Source: CAZOWW01 sp964583765 (lineage in GTDB: Bacteria; Actinomycetota; Actinomycetes; Actinomycetales; Kineosporiaceae). Taken from it: a stretch of DNA of 64,000 nucleotides. The notes under the pieces are model-generated. The model searched no databases and was not told the DNA's origin. It was given only the letters and a program-made list of their open reading frames with translations. Numbering within the stretch: the stretch's first letter is position 1; each line of letters opens with the position of its first letter. The stretch covers positions 13,471 to 77,470 of the forward strand of contig CAZOWW010000010.1 of the NCBI GenBank assembly GCA_964583765.1. The letters are read 5' to 3'. Positions 5,311 through 13,486 of this stretch are shown in pieces. The translations under genes and the position numbers were made by a program.

Positions 5311-7446
5311 GCCTCAGCATAGCGCGCAAAGGGAGCGGGGCGGTATGGAAGGGGATGGCCCGTCGGCCCGGCCGGGCATGGGCGGGAGTGGATTGTCGGC
5401 ACGGGACGGGGCCAGGGGTGGCCGGGTGCAGGCATGGCATGTCGGCAGGGGAGCGGGCCGGCCNNNNNNNNNNNNNNNNNNNNNNNNNNNNNNNNNNNNN
5501 NNNNNNNNNNNNNNNNNNNNNNNNNNNNNNNNNNNNNNNNNNNNNNNNNNNNNNNNNNNNNNNGAGCTGGCGTGGCGTGGCTAGTCGGCTGGGCCCGGGG
5601 CGGTCAGGCATGTCGGCCGGGACGGGACGGGTCGGGGGGGCTGGCCGGGCTAGTCGGCCGGGGATCGGAGTGCAACGGCCTGTCGGCGGGATCGGGGAGG
5701 CACGAGCCGGTACGTCGGCGCGGGACGAGGGAGGGTACGGGGAGGTACGGCTCGTCGGCGCGGTGGGAACGGGGCGGGCATGTCGCGTGGCTGGGTCCGG
5801 TTCGTCGGCATGGAGGGGACGGGTTAGGTACGTCGCGGCGGGCGGGATCCGGGGGATGCGGCATGTCGGCGCGGGACCGGGCGGGCAAGTCGCGGGGTGT
5901 CAGCGGCGGTGTAGGAAGAGAACGGTGTGTCGCGCCGGCCTGGCAAAGACGGGTGGGGTGTGGCATGTCGGCAACGTCGTGCGGCCGGGCTGGGACGGAC
6001 GGGGGAGGCATGGCACGTCGGCACGGTCCGGGCGGGTCGTCGGCTGGGACGGGGAGGGGAGGTACGGCTCGTCGGCGCGCGGGGAGGCCCGGGTCGGGGG
6101 GTTCCCGGCTAGTCGGAATGGCCCGGGTCGGGTAGTCGGCGGGGATGGCCCGGAATGGCACGTCGTGCGGGGCCGGTCAGGCTAGGTCAGTCGGCGTGGC
6201 TCGGGGTGGGTGTGGCTTGTCGGCGGGGCCGGGTGAGGCGAGGTGCGAGTAGTCGGTATCGGCGCGGCTCGGATGGTCCGCAGGGGCGGGGGCGGCTGGG
6301 TTCGGCGTGTCGGCGCGGGCCGGGCGGGGTTGGGCATGTCGGCCCAGCTCGCCGGACAGGCAGGGCACGTCGGCGCGGCCAGGAGCGGGTCGTCGGCTGG
6401 GACGGGGACGGTGTGTCGGGCCGGGACGGGATGACCAGGTGGGGTAAGTCGGGATGGCCCGGGGCGGGGCCGGCGTTGAAGGGCACGGCGTGTCAGCGGG
6501 GGCGCGGGTCGGCCTGGCTCGTCGGCCGGGCCGGTCCGGGCAGGCGCGTCGGTGGGGGCGGTGAGACTAGGCACGTCGGGCCGGGCCGGTCCTGGTACGG
6601 CGGGGGAAGTCGGCCGGGGCCGGGCAGAGGGCAGTCCTGGCATGTCGCACGGCCAGGGGCGGCTGGGCACGGCAAGTCGGCGGGGGCTGGCTAGGTGGGG
6701 TAAGTCGGCCTGGGCGGGAAAGGCGCGGCCAGGAGCGGGTCGTCGGCTGGTTCGGGCCTGTCGCGGTAAGTCGGCCTGGGCGGGATGTGGTTCGGCCTGT
6801 CGCGGGGCCGTGTGAGGCGGGGCAAGTCGACGGTGTCGGGTGGGTGTGTCTTGTCGGCGGGGCCGGGTAAGGCGAGGTGGGGCTAGTCGGCGGGGTTCGG
6901 CGGGTTGTGTCTGGGGATGGCATGTCGGGCGGGCTGGACNNNNNNNNNNNNNNNNNNNNNNNNNNNNNNNNNNNNNNNNNNNNNNNNNNNNNNNNNNNNN
7001 NNNNNNNNNNNNNNNNNNNNNNNNNNNNNNNNNNNNNNNGGGCGGCAGGGTGGGGCAAGTCAGCACGGGCACGGGAGGGCTTGTCGGCGCGGGGGTGGCG
7101 GGGTTGGGCATGTCGGGCGGGCTGTCGTGGGGTGGTGTGGCTTGTCGGCGCCGGGGATCGGGGCGGGGCGGGCTGAGAGGGTAAGGCACGGCGCGTCGGT
7201 CCGGTGAGGTCGGGTTCGTCGGCGCGGGGGCGGGGCCGGCTGGGTTCGTCGGCGCGCACAGGGCAGTGTCGGCACGGCTGGTCACGGGCGCGTCCCGGTG
7301 GAGCGGTAAGGCCAGGGTAGTCGGCCCGGCGCGGGAAGACCTGGGCGGGACGGTCAGCCAGGGATGGGCCGGGCTGGGACGTCGAGGGGGTGGCGCTGCG
7401 TACGTTTCGCGGCAGGCAGCGACTGCCGGCGCCCAGTGTACGCGAC
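5311..7446 (+). repeat. Large GGYWNGTCGGC-motif array (block 2), gene-free
   Basis: No credible gene is found in 2.1 kb. About 35 exact GTCGGC cores and some 20 one-base variants (GTCGCG, GTCAGC, GTCGGG) occur, almost all on this strand, 22-45 bp apart. The five bases before the core usually read GGC or GGT followed by a variable pair (AT, TA, TC, AC, TT, AA). Spacers are G-rich and not conserved. The block begins at the start of the HTH gene and ends at the stop of the 7447-8253 gene. Two scaffold gaps (5464-5563, 6940-7039) interrupt it, so its true length is unknown. Confidence 0.75.
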
Positions 7447-8253
7447 TCAGCCGCCCGCCGCCGCCCGCGCCAGCGCGCCCCAGTCCCACCCGCCGCCGCC
7501 GTCTTGGAAAGAACGCATAATTCCGTTATCTGTTCGAGTGTTTTCCGGCTGATGCACATCGAACACATGTGCGGCGTGACGGCCCGCGTACTGCGGCGCG
7601 CGGTTCTCGGGGAACACCAGCGCGGACAGCAGCTCGATGATCTTGTCCTGTCGCTCAAGCGTTCGCGTCAGCATGCTCTCGACCCGGTCGAGCCGCGCCT
7701 CGATCGCCTCCCGCGCCGCCAGGCCGCCCTGGACGGCCGCAGCGGCCCCCGGCACCGGATCACCCGCGCCCGGGGCTGAAATCGGCTCAGCGTCGCCCTG
7801 AGGGGCCTCCGCGCGCCGGTAGCCGGACGAGGCCACCCGGTGGTCCCCCGGGGCGGCCCCGGGGTCGGCGGCCCCGGCCGGGGCGGGCAGCAGGGCCAGC
7901 CCCGCCCGCTCGGCCTGGGCGCGCAGCTGGGAGCGGGCGTACTCGGCGGCCCCCTCGCGGGCGGCCTCGACCGCCAGGGCCGCCTGCCGGGCGGCCTCGG
8001 CCAGCTCCGTGGCGGCTACCCGGTCGTCGCCCGGGTCCGCCGCCTGGAGGTCGCTGAGCCGGCGCTCCAGATGGCGCATGACGCCGGTCACCGAGCTGAT
8101 CCGGCCGGGGGTGACCCCGGCCCAGTGCCGCGCCAGCCACCCCGTCCGGTCGTCGCGGTCCTCCTGCGCCGCCAGCCACTGCGCGAACGTCGACACCTCG
8201 ACCCGCCTCCCCCCGCTTGTAATTACAACCTTGTGATTCCGTACCCGGTCCAT
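7447..8253 (-). CDS. Hypothetical protein with coiled-coil segments (268 aa)
   Basis: ATG at 8253 (MDRVRNHKVVITSGGRRVEV...) preceded by GAGGGAGC, preferred over an in-frame start 55 codons upstream that lies inside the repeat-rich control region. The central part is Ala/Glu/Arg-rich helix (residues of roughly 75-135), followed by a Pro/Gly/Ala linker and a second helix (EAIEARLDRVESMLTRTLER). It sits between the origin-like region and the large motif array, which makes an initiator, partition or structural DNA-binding role worth testing. No family recognised. Confidence 0.6.
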   Translation of the reverse strand: MDRVRNHKVVITSGGRRVEVSTFAQWLAAQEDRDDRTGWLARHWAGVTPGRISSVTGVMRHLERRLSDLQAADPGDDRVAATELAEAARQAALAVEAAREGAAEYARSQLRAQAERAGLALLPAPAGAADPGAAPGDHRVASSGYRRAEAPQGDAEPISAPGAGDPVPGAAAAVQGGLAAREAIEARLDRVESMLTRTLERQDKIIELLSALVFPENRAPQYAGRHAAHVFDVHQPENTRTDNGIMRSFQDGGGGWDWGALARAAAGG

Positions 8254-8344
8254 CCCCAGCTCCCTCGTGAGACCCGCTCCCTCATCTGCCCACCACGGTA
8301 CCAGGCAGGTCAAATCAGAGCAGGCAGAAATCTGCCGACACCCC

Positions 8345-8655
8345 CCGGACAGTGACTTGTAGACATTTTTCCCTATTGTTTGTGTTGTACGGGAAAAGGG
8401 CCTAAAACCATCGGCCACTACCTAGTTCCCAACCAAAGTCACCAACGTCTACAAAAACTGTATATCAGCACGTCAAACCAAGTGACTTCTATACGTGACT
8501 TCGGTAGGACATTGGTGACCTTGGCAGGCAGGCAGGCAGACAGAGCAGACAGATCTGCCTTGTCTGCTCGTATTTTGCGCATCTGCCTGCTCTGTGACGT
8601 TGAAAGTCACTACCCAAAGTCACTGCCCGAAGTCACTGCCAAATCACCGGCAGAT
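8345..8655. repeat. Iteron-rich, origin-like control region
   Basis: The core GTGACTT/AAGTCAC or close variants occurs about eight times in both orientations. AGTCACT is tandemly repeated at a 13-bp pitch at 8605, 8618 and 8631, with a weaker copy near 8643. Pairs such as GTGACTTGTAGAC (8352) and GTCACCAACGTCTAC (8438) are inverted. An AT-richer stretch (8360-8400) contains TTTTCCC and GGGAAAA arms, and GAGCAGACA/TGTCTGCTC forms a hairpin near 8545. It adjoins the helicase gene. The layout fits a replication origin or an autoregulated operator. Confidence 0.5.
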
Positions 8656-10194
8656 GAGGCCCCTGAAGTGGTATCTGCCGTCGGACAGGACGCGCGGGTA
8701 CCGCCTGCCGACGATCGCCGAGAACGTCTTCCGGCCGACCGGCCGCTCCCCCGCCTCGGCGCACCACGTGACGTACCAGGCGTACAGGCGCTGCACCGTG
8801 ACCGAGCTGTACGCGCTCGCATCCGGCTTGGGGATGAGCCGGCCCTCGTCGATCCACTCGGCGACGAACTCAAGCGCGCCTTCCGTCTGCTCGGCCAACT
8901 TCTCACGCGCATCAATAGATGACTGGGGTAGCAGTGGCATCCCATGCCACGCTTCTCGTCGGATCATCGCAAGAAGCTCATTGAGCACGCCGCTAAACTC
9001 GCCTCTCACGCGCTCCGCGAGTCCGTCGTCGGGGCGCTCGTACCCCCGCGCGAACGCCACCACCTCCTGGCGGGTCATGAACGCGTCGTCGCTGCTGGCG
9101 AACCGGATGGGCGCGTTCGACCCGATGAACACCGTCAGCTGCGGCGTCCACTCGACCGGCTTCTCGTACTTGCCCGCCGTCCGCTGCCGGTCCCGGCCGG
9201 TGAGCGTCTTCATCAGGCCCTCGTCGTACCGCGACCCGGGCGACGGCTCATGGGTGTGCACGAACCGCGCGCCGCGCAGCTCCGCCTGGCGGAACCCGGC
9301 GTCGCCCTGGTGCTTGGCCAGGAACGTCTCGGCCGGGACCGTCCTGGCGTACCCGCCCGCCAGCTCGGCGATCACGTCCGTGAACGTCGACTTGCCGCTG
9401 TCCCGCTCCCCGATCGTGTTGACGAACCCCTTGCGGGGCATCCGGCCGAACAGCGCCGACGCCGCCCGCCACAGCAGCCAGTCCCGCTGCGCGGCGTCGG
9501 CCACCGACGTCTCCAGGAACCGGCGGAACCACGGCGCCCTGGCGGCCGGGTCGTACCGGACCCCGGACCCGCACCGCCTGGTGTCCAGCCGCCGCCGGTC
9601 GTGCGGCAGCAGCCGCACCGCCCCGTCCGCCAGGATCTGGGCGAGCGAGATCCGGCCGTTGTCCACCACGATCTCCCCCGTGCCCGCGTCCAGCCGGCTC
9701 TCGTCGACCCCGCACTCGCGGGCCAGCTGCCGCGCCAGCGCCCCCTGGCCGGCGTCGGACCAGAGCCGGTCCCGCAGGCCGAGCGCCTTCCCCCACCGCG
9801 CTTTCGCCTCCGCCCGCGCCCGCGCCTGCCCGGCCGCCGCCCCGGCCGCGATCACGGCCTCCTGCGCCGCCGCCACGTCCGCCGCCGCCCGCCAGTGCGC
9901 CCGCGCCGCCCACAGCGTCATCCGGTTGGCGAACTCGGCGTCCTGCGGGGCGTAGACCGCCCCGTCCCACAGCAGCCACGCGCCCGACTGCGCGCCGCAC
10001 AGCATCGGCGACCCGGCCTCGGCGGTCATCAGCGCGAGCGAATGCGCCAGCTCGACGTCCGAGCGCGGCAGCCCGCCCAGCTCGGCCGTCAGGGCCAGGT
10101 CGACGCCCCCCTGGCCGTCATGCCAGATGAACCAGTGCGCCGTGTAGGGGCGCCCCCGCCGGCCCGCCCGGTCCGGGCAGCACGGCGCGCTCAC
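8644..10194 (-). CDS. SF3-type (D5/P4-like) replicative helicase
   Basis: 516 residues. The C-terminal half carries a superfamily 3 helicase core: Walker A GERDSGKST at 262-270, a Walker B-like strand ending HEP near 315, KTLTGRDRQRTAGKYEK (329-345), and sensor-1 TVFIGSN (354-360). A winged-helix-like tail follows (VTVQRLYAWYVTWC...RKTFSAIVG), as in D5/P4 family proteins. The N-terminal part is Ala/Arg-rich and lacks primase motifs, which are on the separate gene at 10620-11627. The GTG start at 10194 overlaps the TGA of a 27-codon upstream gene. It would unwind DNA at the phage origin, probably the iteron region at its 3' end. Confidence 0.85.
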   Translation of the reverse strand: MSAPCCPDRAGRRGRPYTAHWFIWHDGQGGVDLALTAELGGLPRSDVELAHSLALMTAEAGSPMLCGAQSGAWLLWDGAVYAPQDAEFANRMTLWAARAHWRAAADVAAAQEAVIAAGAAAGQARARAEAKARWGKALGLRDRLWSDAGQGALARQLARECGVDESRLDAGTGEIVVDNGRISLAQILADGAVRLLPHDRRRLDTRRCGSGVRYDPAARAPWFRRFLETSVADAAQRDWLLWRAASALFGRMPRKGFVNTIGERDSGKSTFTDVIAELAGGYARTVPAETFLAKHQGDAGFRQAELRGARFVHTHEPSPGSRYDEGLMKTLTGRDRQRTAGKYEKPVEWTPQLTVFIGSNAPIRFASSDDAFMTRQEVVAFARGYERPDDGLAERVRGEFSGVLNELLAMIRREAWHGMPLLPQSSIDAREKLAEQTEGALEFVAEWIDEGRLIPKPDASAYSSVTVQRLYAWYVTWCAEAGERPVGRKTFSAIVGRRYPRVLSDGRYHFRGLICR

Positions 10195-10274
10195 AGGCCG
10201 CGCGCCGTTCGCGCCCGATAATCCCTTTGCGCTATTCGTTGCCAGCCGACTGTTTGTTCGGTATCGTAGGACAT
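10191..10274 (-). CDS. Tiny ORF coupled to the helicase gene (27 aa)
   Basis: ATG at 10274 after AAGAAGGGCTTTTC, stop at 10191 overlapping the helicase GTG start. The product is MSYDTEQTVGWQRIAQRDYR plus seven residues. The helicase has no ribosome-binding site of its own, so this small frame probably serves as a leader coupling its translation. Independent function unknown. Confidence 0.55.
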   Translation of the reverse strand: MSYDTEQTVGWQRIAQRDYRARTARGL

Positions 10275-10310
10275 GAAAAGCCCTTCTTGCTGGCGGGTTG
10301 AGTAACAGGT

Positions 10311-10365
10311 GGCCGGGGTGGTAGCCCCGGCCTCACTCATCTTCCGGCCAGCCTAGACTGGCCGG
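10311..10365. terminator. Two tandem strong hairpins
   Basis: GGCCGGGG at 10311-10318 pairs perfectly with CCCCGGCC at 10325-10332 (6-nt loop), and CCGGCCAG at 10344-10351 pairs with CTGGCCGG at 10358-10365 (6-nt loop). No T-run follows on either strand, as is common in actinobacteria. They lie between the Prim-Pol gene and the helicase leader and could separate the two transcripts. Confidence 0.55.
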
Positions 10366-10619
10366 CACCCCGCCGCCAGGCCCTTGACAAGCCCCCTCGC
10401 CGCAGGACTCGCCCGCCCGACGCACCACGCCCTTCCTGCCCTGGCCCCTCCAGCGCCGCCGACCAGCCCCGGCCAGCCACGCCAATCCCGCCCCGACGAC
10501 GCACCTCACCCGCCCGACAAGCCACCCCCCACCATCCCGGCCCGATCCCAGCCCGACGCACCGGCCCGGCCCGACTAGCCAGGCCAACCCGCCCCCGCGC
10601 CGACGGACCCGACCCGGCC
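10366..10619 (-). repeat. Motif array, block 3
   Basis: The same motif in opposite orientation (GCCGAC or CCCGAC followed by a variable triplet and CC) appears at least seven times, for example CCCGACAAGCC, CCCGACTAGCC and GCCGACCAGCC. It starts after the hairpins and stops exactly at the stop codon of the Prim-Pol gene. No gene is seen in it. Confidence 0.65.
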
Positions 10620-11627
10620 CTAGCGACGGCGCAGCCACGCCAGGAACGCGGCGTTGCGCTCGTCTTCCTCCGCCCGCGACCGCTCGATGAACCGCCTCGC
10701 GCTCTCGGCGCACACCAGCGCCTCCGACCACGGGAAATCCGTCCTGTCCGTCTTCTCCCACACCTCGCGCAGACGGGCCAGCACCTCCCCCGCCTCCCCT
10801 GGCGACGTCCCCAGCCTGCGGTACAGCGAGCACGCCAGCCGGTACATGGTGTGGTTCCGGGTGCCCGCGCTCAGCCCTTCCACGGCCATCAGATCCTCGT
10901 CGAGCGCTTCCTCCCCCGCCGACTTGCCTCCCCGATCCCTCCCAGCCCCGCCCGCGTGACTAACCGCCCCCGTCCTCACCGCCCCCCGGGCCAGCCACCC
11001 CGCCATCCACCCCGGCCACGGCGGCGCCTCGTGCGGGCAGCCCAGCGCCCACTCGTACGGCACCGGCACCTCGCCGGTCCCGCCGCCGCTGCGGTCCCCC
11101 GGCACCACCGCCAGCATCGACGGGGCGCAGACGGCGTAACCGCCGTCCCCTTTCACGTCCACCCCGGGCAGGATGCCGGGCCGCTCCGGCACCACAACGC
11201 CCGTCGGCGTCCGCAGCCACAGGTGCAGCCCACCCGAGGGCGTGAGCACGCGCGGCGCGGCTTCCAGCGTGAGGATGTCATCACGCGGCATCGGGGGCGG
11301 CCCGGCCAGGAACCGTTCCATCGAGTCGATGCCATTGACCCCGTGCTTGACATCGAGATCGACCACGGCCAGCCGGGACACGGACCCGGTCGCCACCCCG
11401 ATGTTCGCCCCCCGGTCCTGCCGCCACCAGGACGCGATGATCAGCGGGTCGCGGCTGGCCTCGCGCACTCCGTGCGGCACGATCCGGTGCGGCCTCTTGC
11501 CCGCGCGCGCGAGCGGCAGCACGCTGTAGCCCCACCACGCGTACCGGAGCGCAGCCGCGCCCAGCCCGTACGCCCGGCAGTCAGGGTCGTCGGCGGCGAA
11601 CTCGAAACAGCCCCACCGGCACGTCAC
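10620..11627 (-). CDS. Prim-Pol type DNA primase/polymerase
   Basis: 335 residues with the layout of the bifunctional primase-polymerase N-terminal domain: an N-terminal WGYSVLPLARAGKRPH block, the catalytic acidic motif AVVDLDVKHGVNG, the His motif LTPSGGLHLWLRT and GVDVKGDGGYAVCAPS. A helical C-terminal region resembling a PriCT-type domain follows (RNHTMYRLACSLYRR...). GTG at 11627 overlaps the TGA of the upstream gene (GTGA); the longer frame upstream is a shadow. It would prime DNA synthesis for the polymerase at 13920. Many phages fuse this domain to the SF3 helicase, but here the two are separate genes. Confidence 0.85.
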   Translation of the reverse strand: MTCRWGCFEFAADDPDCRAYGLGAAALRYAWWGYSVLPLARAGKRPHRIVPHGVREASRDPLIIASWWRQDRGANIGVATGSVSRLAVVDLDVKHGVNGIDSMERFLAGPPPMPRDDILTLEAAPRVLTPSGGLHLWLRTPTGVVVPERPGILPGVDVKGDGGYAVCAPSMLAVVPGDRSGGGTGEVPVPYEWALGCPHEAPPWPGWMAGWLARGAVRTGAVSHAGGAGRDRGGKSAGEEALDEDLMAVEGLSAGTRNHTMYRLACSLYRRLGTSPGEAGEVLARLREVWEKTDRTDFPWSEALVCAESARRFIERSRAEEDERNAAFLAWLRRR

Positions 11628-11851
11628 GACGGCCCCCGCCAGTCGAACCGCGCCCCGCGCATCGGCTCCGTGTGGCCCCACAGCGCCTCCGGCGGGTCGC
11701 CGAGCAGGATCACCATGCACATCCCGCGCCCGTTCCGGCACGTGTCGCACAGCAGATCCTCCTGCGAGATCGCGTTCCGGCACGGGTACTCGGAGAGCGC
11801 CCGGCACTGGCAGCCGGAATGCGGCGCCGGCGGCTGGTTGTTCACGGTCAT
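11624..11851 (-). CDS. Cys-rich small protein (75 aa)
   Basis: ATG at 11851 after CAGGGAGAAGGACTA. Seven cysteines (SGCQCRALSEYPC, LLCDTCRNGRGMC) suggest one or two zinc-binding knuckles, which could mean a nucleic-acid-binding accessory of the primase it is coupled to. First gene of the leftward primase unit and divergent from 11935. No family recognised. Confidence 0.6.
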   Translation of the reverse strand: MTVNNQPPAPHSGCQCRALSEYPCRNAISQEDLLCDTCRNGRGMCMVILLGDPPEALWGHTEPMRGARFDWRGPS

Positions 11852-11934
11852 TAGTCCTTCTCCCTGGTCAGTCGTACGACTCGATCGTACCTGGCCGGGA
11901 TCGGATAGGATGGCCCGCAGGGAGAGGAAGAGTG
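11852..11934. promoter_or_regulatory. Divergent control region with GTCGTACGAC palindrome
   Basis: Between two divergent operons. A perfect 10-bp palindrome GTCGTACGAC lies at 11871-11880, followed by a partly symmetric TCGATCGTAC. A plus-strand -10-like TAGGAT sits shortly before the ribosome-binding site (GGGAGAGGA). The palindrome is a plausible operator controlling both directions; the bound protein is unknown. Confidence 0.5.
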
Positions 11935-12471
11935 ATGATGACCGAATCTCACGTCCACACGATCTTCGACAAGGGCATGCGCTCTAAGGTCGAGATCACC
12001 GGAACGCTCATCGGCCACGGCAGCTCGCGCCGCGAGGGCAGCCCCGCCTGGGCCGAGGTGGAGATCTGGCGGCTGGACGGCGGCGGGTACCTCGTCCACA
12101 GGACCGGCTGGTCGCTGGTCTACCACACGAGGGACACCAGCTGCGAGACGCGGGACAGGCGCCAGCGCGGCGACCCGGCCGGGGTGGCGGACCTGCCCGA
12201 CGACGCCGAGCCGTGCCCGAAATGCCGGCCGGAGTACCCGGAGGATCTGCCGGACGGCGACGGCGTGATCCGGTTCGAGTTCCCGCGCCACTCTTTCGAC
12301 GGCTGCGACACCCCGGAGCAGGTGGCGGAGAAGCTGACCGTCATCCGCCACCGGGACAAGACCCGCAGCGTCCAGTTCAGCCAGCCGGTCAACGACTGCC
12401 TGGAGGAGTGCGCCCGCAACGACGCCGGCTTCGCCAAGTTCCTGCCCGGCCCCGTCCGGTTCGGGGGGTAG
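11935..12471 (+). CDS. Hypothetical protein (178 aa)
   Basis: First gene of the rightward operon. Starts at 11935 or 11938 (GTG-ATG-ATG run after GGGAGAGGAAGA). The N-terminal part is sheet-like (KVEITGTLIGHGSSRRE, WAEVEIWRLDGGGYLV). A CPKCRPEYPED knuckle lies near residue 100, and a helical C-terminus follows (TPEQVAEKLTVIRHRDK). No family recognised. Confidence 0.65.
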   Translation: MMTESHVHTIFDKGMRSKVEITGTLIGHGSSRREGSPAWAEVEIWRLDGGGYLVHRTGWSLVYHTRDTSCETRDRRQRGDPAGVADLPDDAEPCPKCRPEYPEDLPDGDGVIRFEFPRHSFDGCDTPEQVAEKLTVIRHRDKTRSVQFSQPVNDCLEECARNDAGFAKFLPGPVRFGG

Positions 12472-12474
12472 GCC

Positions 12475-12723
12475 GTGCTAGAGCAGTGCACCGCCTGCGA
12501 CCGCACGGCCAGGGGCCTGGTGCTGTCGCTGGCCAGCGAGGAGATGGTCGCCGCGCCGCGCTGGGAGCCGTACTGGACGTGCGAGAAGCTGCACCGGGCG
12601 GCGGAGATGGCCGCGCAGATCGCCCGTTACGACCCCGGCGCGAAGGTGCTGGCGTTCCGGAGCGGATTGGCCCACGACCTGGAGCCGGGCCTGTACACGC
12701 TGGACGTGTGGAGGGCGCTGTGA
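12475..12723 (+). CDS. Hypothetical protein (82 aa)
   Basis: GTG start three bases after the previous stop. Begins with a CxxC (MLEQCTACDRTARG) and contains a single further Cys (WTCEKLHRAAEMAAQ). The stop overlaps the next ATG (TGATG). Function unknown. Confidence 0.6.
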   Translation: MLEQCTACDRTARGLVLSLASEEMVAAPRWEPYWTCEKLHRAAEMAAQIARYDPGAKVLAFRSGLAHDLEPGLYTLDVWRAL

Positions 12724-12860
12724 TGGCCCCGGACCCGCCGGACGAGGAAGAAGAAGAGCGCAGGAAGATGGCCGAGGAGCAGACCCGCAAGATCCTTGAG
12801 GAGTACCGGGCGAGAGAGGCCGAGCGGAAGGCCGAGGAGGAGAGGCGGCGGAAGTCATGA
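12723..12860 (+). CDS. Small charged coiled-coil protein (45 aa)
   Basis: ATG overlaps the previous stop, and its TGA overlaps the ATG of the next gene. Apart from the first seven residues it is almost wholly Glu, Lys and Arg with Ala (EERRKMAEEQTRKILEEYRA), i.e. one long charged helix. Possibly a DNA-mimic or coiled-coil adaptor; unproven. Confidence 0.6.
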   Translation: MAPDPPDEEEEERRKMAEEQTRKILEEYRAREAERKAEEERRRKS

Positions 12861-13405
12861 CATGGACGCCCGTGCGGCCGGGCGACGTGCTGGCGGTGCG
12901 GACCACGGGGCTGGCGGCGAGGCTGATCCGGTTCGGCGAAGCGCTCCAGGGCAAGCCGAACCTGGACAACCACGTGGTGCTGGTGCACCACGATGACCCG
13001 CAGGGCCGCTGGTGGGGGCTGGAGGGCCGCCCCGGCGGGGTCGGCTGGTGCGATATCCGCGCCTACCTGGATGACCGGTGGACGGTCAACAACTGCGGCC
13101 AGCCGCTGCGCGGCCCCGAGGGCCGGGCGCGGGTGTGCGCGGCGGCGGTGCAGATGCTCGGCACCCCGTACGACTGGGAGGCGATCGCCGACGACACGCT
13201 GCGCGCCTTCCATATGGCGGACGTGTGGCGCAGCAACTGGGGCGGCGTCGCGCCCGGCCACGTGGTGTGCAGCTCGTATACCGCTTTCCTGTACGAGCGA
13301 GAGGGATGGAAGCGGCCTGATGTGGGAGACCGTGACGCTGAGCCGGGCGACTGGAGCGCCTTCGGCATACAGAACGGCTACAGCGCTCCTCTGCTTGGCG
13401 TTTGA
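12857..13405 (+). CDS. Permuted papain-like (NlpC/P60-superfamily, YiiX-like) enzyme
   Basis: 182 residues. The N-terminal PGDVLAVRTTGLAARLIRFGE and NHVVLVHHD supply the conserved His, and the later GHVVCSSYTAFLYERE supplies the presumed catalytic Cys. This His-before-Cys order is that of circularly permuted NlpC/P60-like folds (YiiX/C92, LRAT-like). Such enzymes cleave amide or acyl bonds. There is no signal peptide, so an intracellular target or peptidoglycan precursor is more likely than a secreted lysin. It sits in the early rightward operon, which argues against a simple lysis role. Confidence 0.7.
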   Translation: MTWTPVRPGDVLAVRTTGLAARLIRFGEALQGKPNLDNHVVLVHHDDPQGRWWGLEGRPGGVGWCDIRAYLDDRWTVNNCGQPLRGPEGRARVCAAAVQMLGTPYDWEAIADDTLRAFHMADVWRSNWGGVAPGHVVCSSYTAFLYEREGWKRPDVGDRDAEPGDWSAFGIQNGYSAPLLGV

Positions 13406-13486
13406 GGCCGCCCGCGCCGCAGACCCCGGTTTGGTGTTCCTGGCAGTGTGCTGCCTGACGGGGTTCACTGTGACTATGCTGCTGCT

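Noticed and set aside
5311..7446. CRISPR array
   Set aside because: The repeated core is only about 6-11 bp, its spacing varies from 22 to 45 bp, flanks are not conserved, and no cas1/cas2 genes are near.
6182..7489. Long Pro/Arg-rich frames within the array
   Set aside because: Both strands are open in several frames only because stops are rare at this GC content; no ribosome-binding sites and no recognisable protein features.
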